A stretch of 64,000 bases of DNA from Mycolicibacterium tokaiense (GCF_010725885.1 NZ_AP022600.1:4464001-4528000); one strand, 5' to 3'; positions 28,340 to 40,682 are shown, counted from the stretch's first letter. The notes: generated from the sequence alone by a model not told the origin. Translations and numbers: made by a program.

Positions 28340-29628
28340 CGCTCCAGGAGGGGAGTGGGCTCCACAACGGGACTCGGCTCCAGAAGGGGAGTCGCCCGGC
28401 GGCCTTGGCGCCGGCCCTGCCACAGCGCCAACGGTCCGCCGAGGACGGCAAAGACCTCATGGCGTCCGACCTCTTTGGGGATCTCGTCACCGAAATCCCG
28501 CGCGTGGGCCGCGATCGCGCCGTAGTCGGCGCCGCGGGCCAGCACCGAACGGAAGCGGCGACGCACGACGCGCAGGGCGAGGCGGCGGTGCTCACGGTGC
28601 AGGAACACCTTGGTCAGCCAGGCGCCCAGACCCAGGCCGTAGCCGCGGGCCTGGGTCAGCAGGGCGGCGCTGTCGCTGCGGTGGCGGTGCCACACGATGG
28701 CCGACGGCTCGTTGACCAGGGTGTCCCCGGCGGCCAGCACCCGGAAGAAGAGGTCGAGATCCTCCCCGCCGCAGGTTTTGGTCCCCACCCCCAGGGCCTC
28801 GTCAAAGCCACCCAGCTCCACCAACCGGCTGCGGCGGACGGCGAAATTGGCGCCGGTGCCGCACTTGCCGACCTGGAAGGGAAACAGAGGGTGGTCTGCC
28901 GGCGGGTTCTGGGTCGAGTACACCCGGGGTTCGATGGTGTCCGCCCAGGGCACCCGTTGATCGAAGTAGCCCTGCGCGGCGGTGCGCAGTTCGCCGCTGG
29001 GCACCATGCCGCAGACACAGGTCACGTTGTCCCCGCGGGTGAATCCGCGGGCGATGCCTTGCAACCACTGTGGGTCCACCACCACGTCGTCGTCGGTGAA
29101 CGCCACGATCTCGTGTGTGGCGCTGAGCAATCCGGTATTCCTGGCGTTCGACAACCCGGGGGTGGGCTCCAGCACCCGCCGGATCCGGGAATCATCGCAG
29201 GCCGCCACGACCGCGGCGGTGGCGTCGGTGGCGGGGGCGTTGTCCACCACCACCACCTCGAAGTCCGCGTAGTCCAGCGCCCGGATCGAGGCCAGCGCAC
29301 GCTCCAGATGCTCGGGGCGGTCCCGCGTGCACAACACCACCGAGACCGGCGGGTGCGGAACGGCATCCGACGCAGCCCGGCGATCGGGGACCTCGACGGT
29401 GACGGTGCCGTCGACGATGTCGGCGTCGACGAAGGTGACCGGGCTGCCGGCGCTGCGCAACAGCAACCGGGCGCGCCGGTAACCCTCGGCCTGCTCGGGG
29501 GTCACCGTCACTGTGCTGATGGAATCCGGGACGTCATCGAGGTCGATCATCGAGACCCACTGTGCGCCGGGCCAGACCGGAGGCTCGGTCAGCGGCATCG
29601 CAGGTGGGATCGAGCGGGTGGGACTCAC
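28336..29628 (-). CDS. Family 2 glycosyltransferase
   Basis: A 430-residue GT-A fold enzyme. The N-terminal ~110 residues are a family-specific lead-in; SVVLCTRDRPEHLERALASI (residues about 98-117) begins the nucleotide-sugar domain, GLSNARNTGL and FTDDDVVVD (the metal-binding DxD) follow, and GGEDLDLFFR is the catalytic ED region. The GTG start at 29628 overlaps the GH16 stop as GTGA; an ATG at 29598 lacks a Shine-Dalgarno. The donor and acceptor are unknown. It is one of two GT2 genes in this operon. Confidence 0.88.
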   Translation of the reverse strand: MSPTRSIPPAMPLTEPPVWPGAQWVSMIDLDDVPDSISTVTVTPEQAEGYRRARLLLRSAGSPVTFVDADIVDGTVTVEVPDRRAASDAVPHPPVSVVLCTRDRPEHLERALASIRALDYADFEVVVVDNAPATDATAAVVAACDDSRIRRVLEPTPGLSNARNTGLLSATHEIVAFTDDDVVVDPQWLQGIARGFTRGDNVTCVCGMVPSGELRTAAQGYFDQRVPWADTIEPRVYSTQNPPADHPLFPFQVGKCGTGANFAVRRSRLVELGGFDEALGVGTKTCGGEDLDLFFRVLAAGDTLVNEPSAIVWHRHRSDSAALLTQARGYGLGLGAWLTKVFLHREHRRLALRVVRRRFRSVLARGADYGAIAAHARDFGDEIPKEVGRHEVFAVLGGPLALWQGRRQGRRATPLLEPSPVVEPTPLLER

Positions 29629-30461
29629 AGCTTGCGCACCCGGACCCAATCCACCAGCATCTCTGCCGGGTTCGGCGTCGAGGCGTCCGTGGGGCCTGGC
29701 CAGTTGCCGCCCACCGCCAGGTTCAGCAGCAGATGGAACGGTTTGTCGAATACCCATCGCGCATTTCCTTGCAGGTCAGCGGGAGTCACGGTGAACAACG
29801 TGATGCCGTCGATACCGGTCACGATTTTCCCCGGGGTGCGCTCCACCCAGTAGGTGTGGAACTCGCCGAACAGCGGCACCGGGGACGGCCCGCCGGCCGA
29901 AACCTCTTGTCCGCGTGGGCTTCCGTCAGCAGGAGCGTGCACGCCGGTGTGGAAGTCCGGCACGTCGTTGATGGTCTCGATGACGTCGATCTCACCGGAT
30001 TCCGGCCAGCCCACCTGGTCCACGTCGGAGCCCAGCAGCCAGAACGCCGGGTGCAGTCCGCGCCCGCCGGGCAGGGAGATGCGGGCCTCGGCGCGGCCGT
30101 AGGTGAAGGAGAACGAGTCGTGCGTGGTGATCCGCGCGGAGGTGACCGCACCGTTGGGTGCGGTGCGGGCGCTGATGACCAGGTGGCCCTGGCCGTCCTG
30201 GCGCACGTTGTCCGAGGCGGCGGTGTAGGTCTGGACCTCGTTGTTGCCCCAGCCGCCGGCACCGGCGTCGATCTCCCAGGGCCCGCCGGGAGGGGATCCG
30301 TCGGGGCCGTTGAAGTCGGTCTCGAACAGCATGTTCGGGTCCGGGGCGGGCTCGGCGTACCCGGGGCCGGCGCATCCGGTGCTGAGCACCAGGGCGGTGA
30401 TCGCACCGACCACCAACGCCCGCAGCGGGGTTGCAGAGGTACGTGCTGATGAGAGCTTCAT
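29625..30461 (-). CDS. GH16 glycoside hydrolase lipoprotein
   Basis: A 278-residue secreted lipoprotein. The signal peptide ends in the lipobox LSTG-C30. The concanavalin-like GH16 domain covers about 45-278; GEIDVIE at 156-162 supplies nucleophile Glu157, Asp159 and acid/base Glu162. The C-terminal LNLAVGGNWPG and DWVRVRKL are typical of laminarinase-type (beta-1,3-glucanase) members. GGAAGGGA precedes the ATG. Sitting between two glycosyltransferases, it may trim or remodel the glycan that they make rather than digest food polysaccharide. Confidence 0.9.
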   Translation of the reverse strand: MKLSSARTSATPLRALVVGAITALVLSTGCAGPGYAEPAPDPNMLFETDFNGPDGSPPGGPWEIDAGAGGWGNNEVQTYTAASDNVRQDGQGHLVISARTAPNGAVTSARITTHDSFSFTYGRAEARISLPGGRGLHPAFWLLGSDVDQVGWPESGEIDVIETINDVPDFHTGVHAPADGSPRGQEVSAGGPSPVPLFGEFHTYWVERTPGKIVTGIDGITLFTVTPADLQGNARWVFDKPFHLLLNLAVGGNWPGPTDASTPNPAEMLVDWVRVRKL

Positions 30462-31423
30462 GCTCGGGTGTCCCTTCCGGCACGGCGCGCCCATGCCTGT
30501 TGTACGGCCCCGACGATGAATCCTGTTGCGGTGGCCGCGAATCCGGCCAGCAGCGCCGCGGCGCGGCGCGGGTTGGCGCGGGCATGCCACAAGCCCGTGG
30601 GCAGAATCTCGGTGGTGTAGGTGCGTTCACTCGACAACGCGGCCGAGGGCCCGCTGAGGCGGGACAGCACGGCTTTGGACCCACCCTCGTGGTAACAGCG
30701 ACGCAGGAAGTAGGCGAACGTGGTGCGGTCGGCCGGAACGTGGTGTGCAACACGGAAACCGGTGTCGCGCACGATCCGCAGGTGCGGGAACTCCCGGCCC
30801 AGCGCCACGCCCATCAGGGTCTCCTCGCACCCGGCCGGCAGGGTGCCCACCCGGCCCAGCTCCGGGGAGAACCCGTTGATGCTCGACAACGCGTCCTTGC
30901 GGACCGCCATCGCCGCACCGATCGGATTGCGGATCGGCGCGCCGTCGGCGGGCAGGCCGCGGTAGTCGCAGCCCACCACCCAACCGAATTCCGGGGGAAA
31001 CCATCCGGGTGCGCGGCCGGCCTGCCAGGCGGGTTCCACGCCACCGCCGAGCGCCACCACGTCGTCACCGGAGAACACCTCGCGGATGCGGTGCAGGGAC
31101 CCGTCGTGCAGCACTGCGTCGTCGTCGAGGAACACCACCACGTCCCCGGGCGCCCAGCTCAGGCCGGTGTTCCGACCGCCCGACAGGCCGCGCTCGAAGC
31201 TGTTGGACAGCACGGTGATCCGGTTGTCGAGGGTGACGCTGAGGTCGGCCTGCAGGGCGGCGTTGTGGTCGACGACCACCACCACGTGTTCACCCGGCAG
31301 CAGTTGATCCAGCGCGGCCCGCGCGGCGGCGATGGTCTGGGCGCGCCGCCGATCGGTGAAACAGCAGATGACCACGGTCAGTGACGTGGTGGGCGGGGCG
31401 TCGACGGCGAGTGGTTCGGACAC
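30458..31423 (-). CDS. Family 2 glycosyltransferase with C-terminal hydrophobic helix
   Basis: A 321-residue GT2 enzyme. TVVICCFTDRR (residues about 14-24), SFERGLSGGRNTGLS, VFLDDDAV (DxD near 103) and GCEETLMGVALGR (catalytic Glu region) are in the expected order. Near the C-terminus AALLAGFAATATGFIVGAV may be a membrane helix. GTG 31423 is chosen because GGGAG lies 8 bases before it; the frame upstream is a shadow. The stop overlaps the GH16 ATG as ATGA. Confidence 0.87.
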   Translation of the reverse strand: MSEPLAVDAPPTTSLTVVICCFTDRRRAQTIAAARAALDQLLPGEHVVVVVDHNAALQADLSVTLDNRITVLSNSFERGLSGGRNTGLSWAPGDVVVFLDDDAVLHDGSLHRIREVFSGDDVVALGGGVEPAWQAGRAPGWFPPEFGWVVGCDYRGLPADGAPIRNPIGAAMAVRKDALSSINGFSPELGRVGTLPAGCEETLMGVALGREFPHLRIVRDTGFRVAHHVPADRTTFAYFLRRCYHEGGSKAVLSRLSGPSAALSSERTYTTEILPTGLWHARANPRRAAALLAGFAATATGFIVGAVQQAWARRAGRDTRA

Positions 31424-31443
31424 GAGTGGGGCTCCCGACGTCG

Positions 31444-32694
31444 CTAGATCACGGCCAGTGAATCGGTGGCGGCACCCTCGGCGATCGAGTCCAGGGCGGC
31501 GCGGACCTTGGCGGGGTCGATGGCGCTGCGGTGGAACTCGGCGGTGAACCACAGGTTGTTCATCGTCGTGACCGAGGTGACGGTGATGGAGTTGAGGTCG
31601 GCCGGATCGCTGGCCACCAGCATCCTGGCCTGCGCCGGATCGCGAAACGGCCACTGGCCTTTCCTCGGCAGCACTCCCACGCTGGAGTGCAGCAGGTGGA
31701 CGGGACCCGTGGGCGATGCGGCGGGTTCGTCGCCGCCGCCGCGCAGAAGCTCGCGACGGGTCATCAGGGTGCCGATCAGCAGGTTGGCGACCGGACGGCC
31801 GGAGCGCGCAGCAGCGGTCATGGCCTCCTGCAGTGCCGCGGGGCCTTTCGTGGGTTCGATGCGGAAGTCCAGCCCGGCGGAGAAGGTGGCCAGGGTGTCG
31901 CGGCCCTCGGGCAGGTAGCGGCGCGCATCAAAAGGCAGCTTGACCACCGTGCTCATCGGCACACCTGCGTCGGCCAGCGCTCGCCACAGTGCGTGGGTGA
32001 ACAGCGACACCAGGCTGACGCCGGGCAGCTGGGCGTCGCGGTAGCGGCGCACGCGTGCCACGGTCTCGGCGGGCAGCCCGACGGCCAGGGTGGTCGGCGC
32101 GGGCGAGGCGGGTGGGCCGGTCGCGGGCTCGACCGCCGGCCGGTCGTTGCGGGCGGCGGCCAGGGCGAGGGCTCTGCGCGGGTCGAGGGCGAAGGTGCGC
32201 AGCGCCGCGACGAGCAGCGGCGACAGACGGTGCCGGTAGCGCGCCCACATCTCGGGATCCGTGGGATCGGCGTTTCCCAGCAGCGAATCCACCAGCGAAT
32301 TGATCATCAGGACCTCGCCGAGGCCGTGGCTGAAGTCGATGGCCAGGTAATCGCCGGCGGTGATGATCTGCATGCCGCGCTGGTCGTGGGTGGTTCTGAC
32401 CCTGGCTGCCAGCACTGCGGGGTCCTCGCCGGGCCCAAGCGGGGCGGTCTCGAGCACCGCGGCCCGGCCCTCGGGCGCCACCGACCACCGGGTGCTCGTG
32501 GTCGACGGGTGCAGCGGCAGGCGGGTGATCGCCCCGTGCGCCGCCATCGCGCGGAAGCGGTCGTCCAGCACCGCGACCGGGGGGAGGTCGAAGGGCCCCA
32601 CGATCGCGATGGAGCGGCGTCGACTGTGCGCGACGTCGAGCGCAGCCACCCGCACAGTCGCGTCCGAGGGCGCAGATTCGGCCAACCTTGTCAT
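31444..32694 (-). CDS. Acyltransferase/condensation-fold protein with altered HHxxxDG motif
   Basis: A 416-residue protein of the CoA-dependent acyltransferase fold (PapA/condensation-like). In DYLAIDFSHGLGEVLMINS (about 113-131) the HHxxxDG motif reads SHGLGEV: the second, catalytic His is kept, the Asp is Glu and the Gly is Val. A DFRIEP segment lies near residue 277, where this fold has its structural motif. It is the first gene of the glycan operon, so it may acylate the product; alternatively it is a non-catalytic relative. No Shine-Dalgarno precedes ATG 32694; a TACAGT -10 box lies nine bases upstream. Confidence 0.7.
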   Translation of the reverse strand: MTRLAESAPSDATVRVAALDVAHSRRRSIAIVGPFDLPPVAVLDDRFRAMAAHGAITRLPLHPSTTSTRWSVAPEGRAAVLETAPLGPGEDPAVLAARVRTTHDQRGMQIITAGDYLAIDFSHGLGEVLMINSLVDSLLGNADPTDPEMWARYRHRLSPLLVAALRTFALDPRRALALAAARNDRPAVEPATGPPASPAPTTLAVGLPAETVARVRRYRDAQLPGVSLVSLFTHALWRALADAGVPMSTVVKLPFDARRYLPEGRDTLATFSAGLDFRIEPTKGPAALQEAMTAAARSGRPVANLLIGTLMTRRELLRGGGDEPAASPTGPVHLLHSSVGVLPRKGQWPFRDPAQARMLVASDPADLNSITVTSVTTMNNLWFTAEFHRSAIDPAKVRAALDSIAEGAATDSLAVI

Positions 32695-32703
32695 AGGAGG
32701 CCC

Positions 32704-32709
32704 ACTGTA
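32704..32709 (-). promoter_or_regulatory. -10 box of the glycan operon
   Basis: TACAGT on the minus strand, nine bases before ATG 32694, in an unusually AT-rich 140-base gap. A 7-base inverted repeat GCCACTT/AAGTGGC flanks about 37 bases farther upstream (near 32765-32816). No convincing -35 was found, and the rest of this gap shows nothing else. Confidence 0.4.
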
Positions 32710-32834
32710 GCAAAGTCGAATTCAAAATCGCGTAACGCTGTGGCTAGGTGAGACGAGGATCATTTTGCCACTTACGACAATTTTGGCAAACGTTTGAAAA
32801 ATGCGGAAAGTGGCTATTCAGCGTCGTCTGTTGA

Positions 32835-34469
32835 TCACCGAGAGTGCCGGCCCCGCGGCGTCTGCCGGGGCAGCTGCACCGTCGGCGGGTCCTGCGGCAC
32901 CGCAAACGCCGTGGTGGCGGTGTCATCCGGTGCGGGCTGGCCGCCGGCGATCTTCGGGTGTGCGCCCTTGGCTGCGATCAGCAACCCGACAACAGCGCCG
33001 ACCACACACACCACCGCGGTGATGCCGAAGATCTCGCCGTACTGCATCGCAAAAGCCAGTCGGTAATTGCTCTGCACGGCGGCCGCCGTCTCGAGCAGGT
33101 TCCCGCTCGGCGGTTTCGGCAACTCGGCCAGGATGATGTTGAACCGGTAGAAGCCCCACGCCGACAACGCCGCGACGCCGACGAGCATGCCGGTCATGCG
33201 CGCCACCACCACCAGCGACGAGGCGATGCCGTGCTCCACCGGCGGCACCACCCGCAGCGCCGCCGACGTCAGCGGCCCGATCACCATGCCGAGCCCCAGC
33301 CCGGCGATGGCCAGGTCGGTGTCCAGCACCGGGACGGTGAACAGCCCCAGGTCGTGCCGGGCGGCCATCAGGTCCACCGGCCAGTGCGAGATCAGCCAGT
33401 ACCCGCCCGCAGCGATCAGCAGACCGGCGAACGTGACGAGGCGGTCACCGAAGCGGGTGGCCAGCCACCCGCCCAGGACGGCGCCGATCGGCAGCGCCAC
33501 CAGGAAGCGCATCAGCAGGAAGGCGGCCTGGTTCTGGTCCAGCGACAACACGCCCTGGCCGAACAGTTCGACGTTCACCAGCGTGACCATCAGCGCCGCG
33601 CCGGCGACGAACGACGCGGCCAGCGCGGCCAGGAAGGGGGTGAACCGCACCCCGGCGGGGTCGATCAGCTTGGTCTTGGCGTACCGCTCCCAGGCGAAGA
33701 ATGCGATGAAGGTCACGGCGGCGCCGGCCAGCAGCCACAGCCGCCACGTCGGAACCACCTCGCGGGCGCTGGGCTCGGGGTTGTAGAGGCCGAAGACCAC
33801 GAGGATCAGCACCACGGCCAGCAGCACGCCGCCCACCACGTCCACCTTGATGGGCGGGGCCTGCGACTCCTGCTTGCCCGGGACGCTGAAGTGGATCATC
33901 ACCATGGCCAGCAGCGCCAACGGGATGTTGACCCAGAACACGGCCTGCCAGTGGGCGAACAGCGCCACCAGGCCGATGCCGTACAGCGGGCCGAGCACGC
34001 TGCCGAGTTCCTGGGCGGCGCCGATGCCGCCGAGCACCGCGGCCCGTTTGTGCTCTGCCCACAGATCCGCGGCCAGCGCCAGGGTGACCGGCAGCAGCGC
34101 ACCGCTGGCCGAGCCCTGGATGATGCGGCCGATCACCAGCATGGTCAGGTCGGTCGACAACGCGGTGACCACCGAACCGATGGCGAACCCGGCCAGGCCG
34201 ACCTGGATCAGCAGCTTGCGGCCGAAGCGGTCCGAGGCGCGGCCCAGCAGCGGCATCGCCGCGATGTAGCCCACCAGGTACCCGGTGATGATCGGCGCCA
34301 CCCGCTGCAGCTGATTCAGCGGGATCCCGACATCGGTCATGATGTCGCGGATGATGGTGATCACCACATAGGTGTCGAGCGCACCCAGCAGCACCGCCAG
34401 TCCGCCGGCGCCGATCGCGATGGTGCGGTTGGTTCCTGTGGTGGAGCCGACGGCCGCGCCCGCGCGCAT
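32835..34469 (-). CDS. MFS triacylglyceride/drug exporter P55 (Rv1410c-like)
   Basis: A 544-residue major-facilitator transporter of the 14-helix DHA2 class. [13 protein letters not shown] in helix 1 and [10 protein letters not shown] between helices 2 and 3 are typical; [24 protein letters not shown] matches motif C and what follows. The long C-terminal tail after residue ~510 is polar. It lies directly after lprG with a 1-base TGATG stop-start overlap, the conserved lprG-p55 operon that moves triacylglycerides and lipomannan-type lipids to the outer envelope. ATG 34469 is preferred over the upstream in-frame start inside lprG. Confidence 0.93.
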   Translation of the reverse strand: MRAGAAVGSTTGTNRTIAIGAGGLAVLLGALDTYVVITIIRDIMTDVGIPLNQLQRVAPIITGYLVGYIAAMPLLGRASDRFGRKLLIQVGLAGFAIGSVVTALSTDLTMLVIGRIIQGSASGALLPVTLALAADLWAEHKRAAVLGGIGAAQELGSVLGPLYGIGLVALFAHWQAVFWVNIPLALLAMVMIHFSVPGKQESQAPPIKVDVVGGVLLAVVLILVVFGLYNPEPSAREVVPTWRLWLLAGAAVTFIAFFAWERYAKTKLIDPAGVRFTPFLAALAASFVAGAALMVTLVNVELFGQGVLSLDQNQAAFLLMRFLVALPIGAVLGGWLATRFGDRLVTFAGLLIAAGGYWLISHWPVDLMAARHDLGLFTVPVLDTDLAIAGLGLGMVIGPLTSAALRVVPPVEHGIASSLVVVARMTGMLVGVAALSAWGFYRFNIILAELPKPPSGNLLETAAAVQSNYRLAFAMQYGEIFGITAVVCVVGAVVGLLIAAKGAHPKIAGGQPAPDDTATTAFAVPQDPPTVQLPRQTPRGRHSR

Positions 34470-35164
34470 CAGATCTGCGGCTTGGTGACGGTGACGGGCT
34501 TGTTCCACCCGGACAGCTTCACCACGATGGAGTTGCCCTCACTCGGATCGATCTGCGCCTGGACCAGGTTGTGGTCGCCGTCCTTTTCGATCCACGCCGA
34601 GGCAGGCACGGCGTCGGTGGCCTTGAGCTGCGGGATGAGGGCGTTCACCGAATCGGCGCTGACGTTGCCGGACACCTTGACCGTGTCCACCCCGTCGATG
34701 GTCTCGGCGGCCTCGGATTTGGGATCGGTGAAGCTCTCCAGCATCGCCGAGAGTCCGCCGTCGGGGTTCAGGATGGTCGACGGATCGTAGATGTCGGCCG
34801 CCGGGCCCAGGTCCAGCCAGCTGTCCGGGGTCAGCGAGGCGTACAGCACGTTGTCGATGACGATCAGCCCGGCGTCGACGTCCGAGCCGGCCATGCTGAT
34901 GGTGGCCTGGCCCTGCACGGCGGTGGCAGGCACGTTGGTCAGGTCACCGGTGAGCGTCTTCAGCGGCAGGCCGTCGATGGTGCCGTTGACGGTGATGTCG
35001 AGGTGGGCGCTCTGCAGGCCTTTGGTGGTCTGGGCGGACTGCGACAACAGTTCGGCGGCGTCCGGCAGGGACTCGGTGGACGTGTCGGACGACGAGCACC
35101 CGGCGACCAGCGCAGCGGCGGCGCCCAGGGCGACAAGCATTCTCGTGAAGCGAGGGGTCTGCAT
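34469..35164 (-). CDS. lprG: LprG lipid-transport lipoprotein
   Basis: A 231-residue LppX/LprG-family lipoprotein that carries triacylated lipids across the periplasm. The signal peptide ([16 protein letters not shown]23) is followed by a helix and a half-barrel with [18 protein letters not shown] and [20 protein letters not shown], both characteristic of LprG. It forms an operon with the P55 exporter. ATG 35164 gives a proper signal peptide; the open frame upstream is antisense to the next genes. Confidence 0.95.
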   Translation of the reverse strand: MQTPRFTRMLVALGAAAALVAGCSSSDTSTESLPDAAELLSQSAQTTKGLQSAHLDITVNGTIDGLPLKTLTGDLTNVPATAVQGQATISMAGSDVDAGLIVIDNVLYASLTPDSWLDLGPAADIYDPSTILNPDGGLSAMLESFTDPKSEAAETIDGVDTVKVSGNVSADSVNALIPQLKATDAVPASAWIEKDGDHNLVQAQIDPSEGNSIVVKLSGWNKPVTVTKPQI

Positions 35165-35251
35165 GCTTGCATCGTAGAGGGTGTGCCGGACGGCTTCCGG
35201 GCTCCGCTGCGCGCGTTGCGGGCCGTCGACGGCGGGGTTACAAGTGATGGT

Positions 35252-35734
35252 GTGACTGCCGCGCTGCGTTTCGAGCCTGTCGAGGTGGACCCGTCCGGGG
35301 CCGGAGACGCCGCGGCGCTGCTGGCCGCGATGGCCGCGGAGATGCGTGAACTCTACGAGGGCCTGGACCTGAACTCCGCGGCCATGCCCAGCGCGACACC
35401 CGCCGATCTGGGGCCGCCGGGCGGCACCTACCTGGTGGGATATTCGGCCGCCGGTGAGGTGGTCTGCGGCGGCGGGGTCAAACGCCTGCCCGACGGCGCA
35501 TGTGAGATCAAACGCATGTACGTGGTGCCGCGGTTTCGCCGCCGCGGGGTCGCTCCACAGCTGCTGGCGGCGCTCGAGGACGCCGCCCGCGGCCTGGGCT
35601 ACGGCGTGGTCCGGCTGGACACCGGCCCCCGTCAGGCGCACGCGCAGCGACTGTACGAGGCGCAGGGCTACCGGGCGATCGCCAACTTCAACGGCAATTC
35701 CGAAGCCAGCTTCTTCGGGGAGAAGCGGCTCTGA
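35252..35734 (+). CDS. GNAT-family N-acetyltransferase
   Basis: A 160-residue GNAT acetyltransferase. EIKRMYVVPRFRRRGVAPQLLAAL (about 78-101) is motif A with the acetyl-CoA pyrophosphate loop RRRGVA; RLYEAQGYRAI is motif B. GTG 35252 is chosen for length; GTG 35183 is possible. It lies divergent from lprG and 33 bases before ribE. The substrate cannot be told. Confidence 0.82.
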   Translation: MTAALRFEPVEVDPSGAGDAAALLAAMAAEMRELYEGLDLNSAAMPSATPADLGPPGGTYLVGYSAAGEVVCGGGVKRLPDGACEIKRMYVVPRFRRRGVAPQLLAALEDAARGLGYGVVRLDTGPRQAHAQRLYEAQGYRAIANFNGNSEASFFGEKRL

Positions 35735-35755
35735 CGGTCGCCGGTAGGCACGGAT

Positions 35756-35761
35756 TAGGCT
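35756..35761 (+). promoter_or_regulatory. -10 box for leaderless ribE transcript
   Basis: TAGGCT six bases before the ribE GTG, with no Shine-Dalgarno in between and CTGACG 19 bases upstream as a weak -35. The 33-base gap leaves no room for an FMN riboswitch. Confidence 0.6.
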
Positions 35762-35767
35762 TGTCCG

Positions 35768-36379
35768 GTGTTCACCGGAATCGTCGAAGAGCTGGGCGAG
35801 ATCGTCGGCAAGGAAGAGCTGACCGACGCGGCGCGGTTCGTCATCCGCGGGCCCGTCGTCACCTCGGACGCCGGACACGGCGACTCGATCGCCGTCAACG
35901 GCGTCTGCCTGACCGTGGTCGAGGTGCTGCCCGGCGGCGAGTTCAGCGCCGATGTGATGGCCGAGACCCTGGACCGCTCCAGCTTGGCGCAGGTGGACGT
36001 GGGCTCGCGGGTGAACCTGGAGCGGGCCGCCGCGGTGAACAGCCGCCTGGGCGGCCACATCGTCCAGGGCCACGTCGACGGCACCGGTTCGGTGATCTCG
36101 CGCTCCCCGTCGGAGCACTGGGAGGTGGTGCGGATCGCACTGCCCAACACGCTGGCGCGCTATGTGGTGGAAAAGGGCTCCATCACCGTCGACGGGATCT
36201 CGCTCACGGTGTCGGCGCTGGGTCGCAGCGGGTCCGACGACTGGTTCGAGGTGTCGCTCATCCCCACCACCCGGGAGCTGACGACACTGGGGACGGCGCC
36301 GGTGGGCACCCCGGTCAACCTCGAAGTGGACGTCATCGCGAAGTACGTGGAGCGATTGCTGGACCGGCCTGGGCAATAA
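35768..36379 (+). CDS. ribE: Riboflavin synthase alpha subunit
   Basis: Dismutates two 6,7-dimethyl-8-ribityllumazines to riboflavin. The 203-residue protein has the diagnostic MFTGIVEELG start and two lumazine-binding repeats (1-97 and 98-190), each with an internal NGVCLTV / DGISLTV strand and a GGHIVQGHVDG turn. Full family length. First of a ribE-ribBA-ribH run. Confidence 0.95.
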   Translation: MFTGIVEELGEIVGKEELTDAARFVIRGPVVTSDAGHGDSIAVNGVCLTVVEVLPGGEFSADVMAETLDRSSLAQVDVGSRVNLERAAAVNSRLGGHIVQGHVDGTGSVISRSPSEHWEVVRIALPNTLARYVVEKGSITVDGISLTVSALGRSGSDDWFEVSLIPTTRELTTLGTAPVGTPVNLEVDVIAKYVERLLDRPGQ

Positions 36380-36445
36380 GGCGGGCACTCTAGTGGTTCA
36401 TACTGTCTGGCAGCAGTGGAATCCGTTCATTCGAAGGTGGCACAG

Positions 36446-38642
<2,197 letters not shown>

Positions 38643-38672
38643 CGCTCGGTCCCTGCTGTCGCCGCGCGGTAC

Positions 38673-38678
38673 TAGGCT
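38673..38678 (+). promoter_or_regulatory. -10 box for leaderless uvrC transcript
   Basis: TAGGCT in the context GGTACTAGGCTGG, six bases before the uvrC GTG and without a Shine-Dalgarno; transcription would begin at or next to the start codon. Confidence 0.6.
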
Positions 38679-38684
38679 GGCACG

Positions 38685-40682
38685 GTGCCTGATCCATCGA
38701 CGTACCGGCCCGCGCCGGGTTCCATACCGGTGGAACCGGGCGTCTACCGGTTCAGCGACAGCCACGGCCGGGTCGTCTATGTCGGCAAGGCCAAGAGCCT
38801 GCGCAGCCGGCTGAACTCGTATTTCGCCGACATCTCCGGACTGCACCCGCGCACCCGCCAGATGGTCACCACCGCCGCCAAGGTCGAGTGGACGGTGGTC
38901 ACCACCGAAGTCGAAGCGCTGCAGCTGGAATACAACTGGATCAAGGAATTCGACCCGCGGTTCAACGTGCGCTACCGCGACGACAAGTCCTACCCCGTGC
39001 TGGCGGTCAGCCTGGGGGAGGAGTACCCGCGGCTCTACGTCTACCGCGGACCGCGCCGCAAGGGCGTACGGTACTTCGGGCCGTACTCCCACGCGTGGGC
39101 CATTCGCGAGACCCTGGACCTGCTGACCCGCGTGTTCCCCGCCCGCACCTGCTCGGCCGGAGTGTTCAAGCGGCACAGCCAGATCGACCGGCCATGTCTG
39201 CTCGGCTACATCGACAAATGTTCGGCCCCGTGTGTGGGGCGGGTCACCGCTGAGCAGCATCGGCAGATCGTCGACGACTTCTGTGACTTCCTGTCCGGCA
39301 AGACGGACCGTTTCGCCAGGGAACTGGAAAACCAGATGACCGAGGCTGCCGAGGTTCTCGACTTCGAACGCGCCGCCCGGCTGCGCGACGACCTCGGGGC
39401 GCTGCGGCGGGCGCTGGAGAAACAGGCGGTGGTGCTCGGCGACGGCACCGACGCCGACGTGGTGGCCTTCGCCGACGACGATCTCGAGGTCGCGGTGCAG
39501 GTGTTCCACGTCCGCGGCGGCCGGGTGCGCGGCCAGCGCGGTTGGGTGGTGGAAAAGGCCAGCGAACCCGACGAGACCGGATCCCAGGCGGTGCTCGTCG
39601 AGCAGTTCCTCACGCAGTTCTACGGTGAGCAGGCCGAATTGGGCAGCGCGGCAGACGAAGCCACCAATCCGGTGCCACGCGAGGTGCTGGTGCCCTGTCT
39701 GCCGGACAACGCCGAGCAGCTGACCACCTGGCTGTCCGAACTGCGTGGGTCGCGGGTGTCGCTGCGGGTGCCCCAGCGCGGGGACAAGAAAGCCCTGGCC
39801 GAGACGGTGGCCCGCAACGCGCAGGAGGCGCTGCAACAGCACAAGCTGCGCCGGGCCGGCGACTTCAACGCCAGATCGGCTGCGCTGCAATCCATCCAGG
39901 ATTCGCTGGGACTGGCCGAGGCCCCGCTGCGCATCGAGTGCGTCGACATCAGCCATGTGCAGGGCACCGACGTGGTGGCCTCGCTGGTGGTGTTCGAGGA
40001 CGGCCTGCCGCGCAAGTCCGACTACCGGCACTACGCGATCAAGGAGGCCGCGGGCGACGGTCGCTCCGACGATGTGGCGTCCATCGCCGAGGTCACCCGG
40101 CGCCGCTTCTGGCGCCACGTCAAGGACCAGGCGACCCCGGAGGACTTCAGTGCGGAAGGCAAGTCGCGCCGGTTCGCCTACCCACCCAACCTCTACGTCG
40201 TCGACGGCGGCGCCCCCCAGGTCAACGCCGCCCAGGCGGTGCTCGACGAACTGGGGGTCACCGACGTCGCGGTGATCGGGCTGGCCAAACGCCTCGAGGA
40301 GGTGTGGGTGCCGGGCGAACCGGATCCGGTGATCATGCCGCGCACCGGCGAAGGGCTCTTCCTGCTGCAGCGCGTTCGCGACGAGGCGCACCGATTCGCG
40401 ATCACCTTCCACCGCAGCAAGCGCTCCAAGCGGATGACGGCCTCGGCCCTGGACTCGGTCCCGGGCCTGGGGGAGCACCGGCGCAAGGCGCTGGTGACGC
40501 ACTTCGGGTCGGTGGCCAAACTCAAACAGGCCTCCGTGGAGGAGATCACCGCCGTGCCGGGGATCGGCGTGACCACCGCCACGGCGGTGCTCGAGGCGCT
40601 CGGGGTGCCCGTGAGCACCGAGTCCGCCCCACCGGAGGCCGAAGTACGCGATGATGACTCCGGCCAACGGGTGTGGGGATGA
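38685..40682 (+). CDS. uvrC: Excinuclease ABC subunit C
   Basis: Nucleotide-excision-repair nuclease that cuts on both sides of a lesion after UvrAB loading. The 665-residue protein contains the GIY-YIG domain ([20 protein letters not shown], 3' incision), the UvrB-binding UVR helix ([15 protein letters not shown]), the RNase H-like domain ([14 protein letters not shown] and VVDGG, 5' incision) and C-terminal helix-hairpin-helix motifs ([26 protein letters not shown]). Its stop overlaps rapZ as ATGA. Confidence 0.96.
   Translation: MPDPSTYRPAPGSIPVEPGVYRFSDSHGRVVYVGKAKSLRSRLNSYFADISGLHPRTRQMVTTAAKVEWTVVTTEVEALQLEYNWIKEFDPRFNVRYRDDKSYPVLAVSLGEEYPRLYVYRGPRRKGVRYFGPYSHAWAIRETLDLLTRVFPARTCSAGVFKRHSQIDRPCLLGYIDKCSAPCVGRVTAEQHRQIVDDFCDFLSGKTDRFARELENQMTEAAEVLDFERAARLRDDLGALRRALEKQAVVLGDGTDADVVAFADDDLEVAVQVFHVRGGRVRGQRGWVVEKASEPDETGSQAVLVEQFLTQFYGEQAELGSAADEATNPVPREVLVPCLPDNAEQLTTWLSELRGSRVSLRVPQRGDKKALAETVARNAQEALQQHKLRRAGDFNARSAALQSIQDSLGLAEAPLRIECVDISHVQGTDVVASLVVFEDGLPRKSDYRHYAIKEAAGDGRSDDVASIAEVTRRRFWRHVKDQATPEDFSAEGKSRRFAYPPNLYVVDGGAPQVNAAQAVLDELGVTDVAVIGLAKRLEEVWVPGEPDPVIMPRTGEGLFLLQRVRDEAHRFAITFHRSKRSKRMTASALDSVPGLGEHRRKALVTHFGSVAKLKQASVEEITAVPGIGVTTATAVLEALGVPVSTESAPPEAEVRDDDSGQRVWG

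Noticed and set aside
36380..36445. FMN riboswitch before ribBA or ribE
   Set aside because: The gaps (33 and 66 bases) are too short for the six-stem FMN element and none of its conserved sequence is present.
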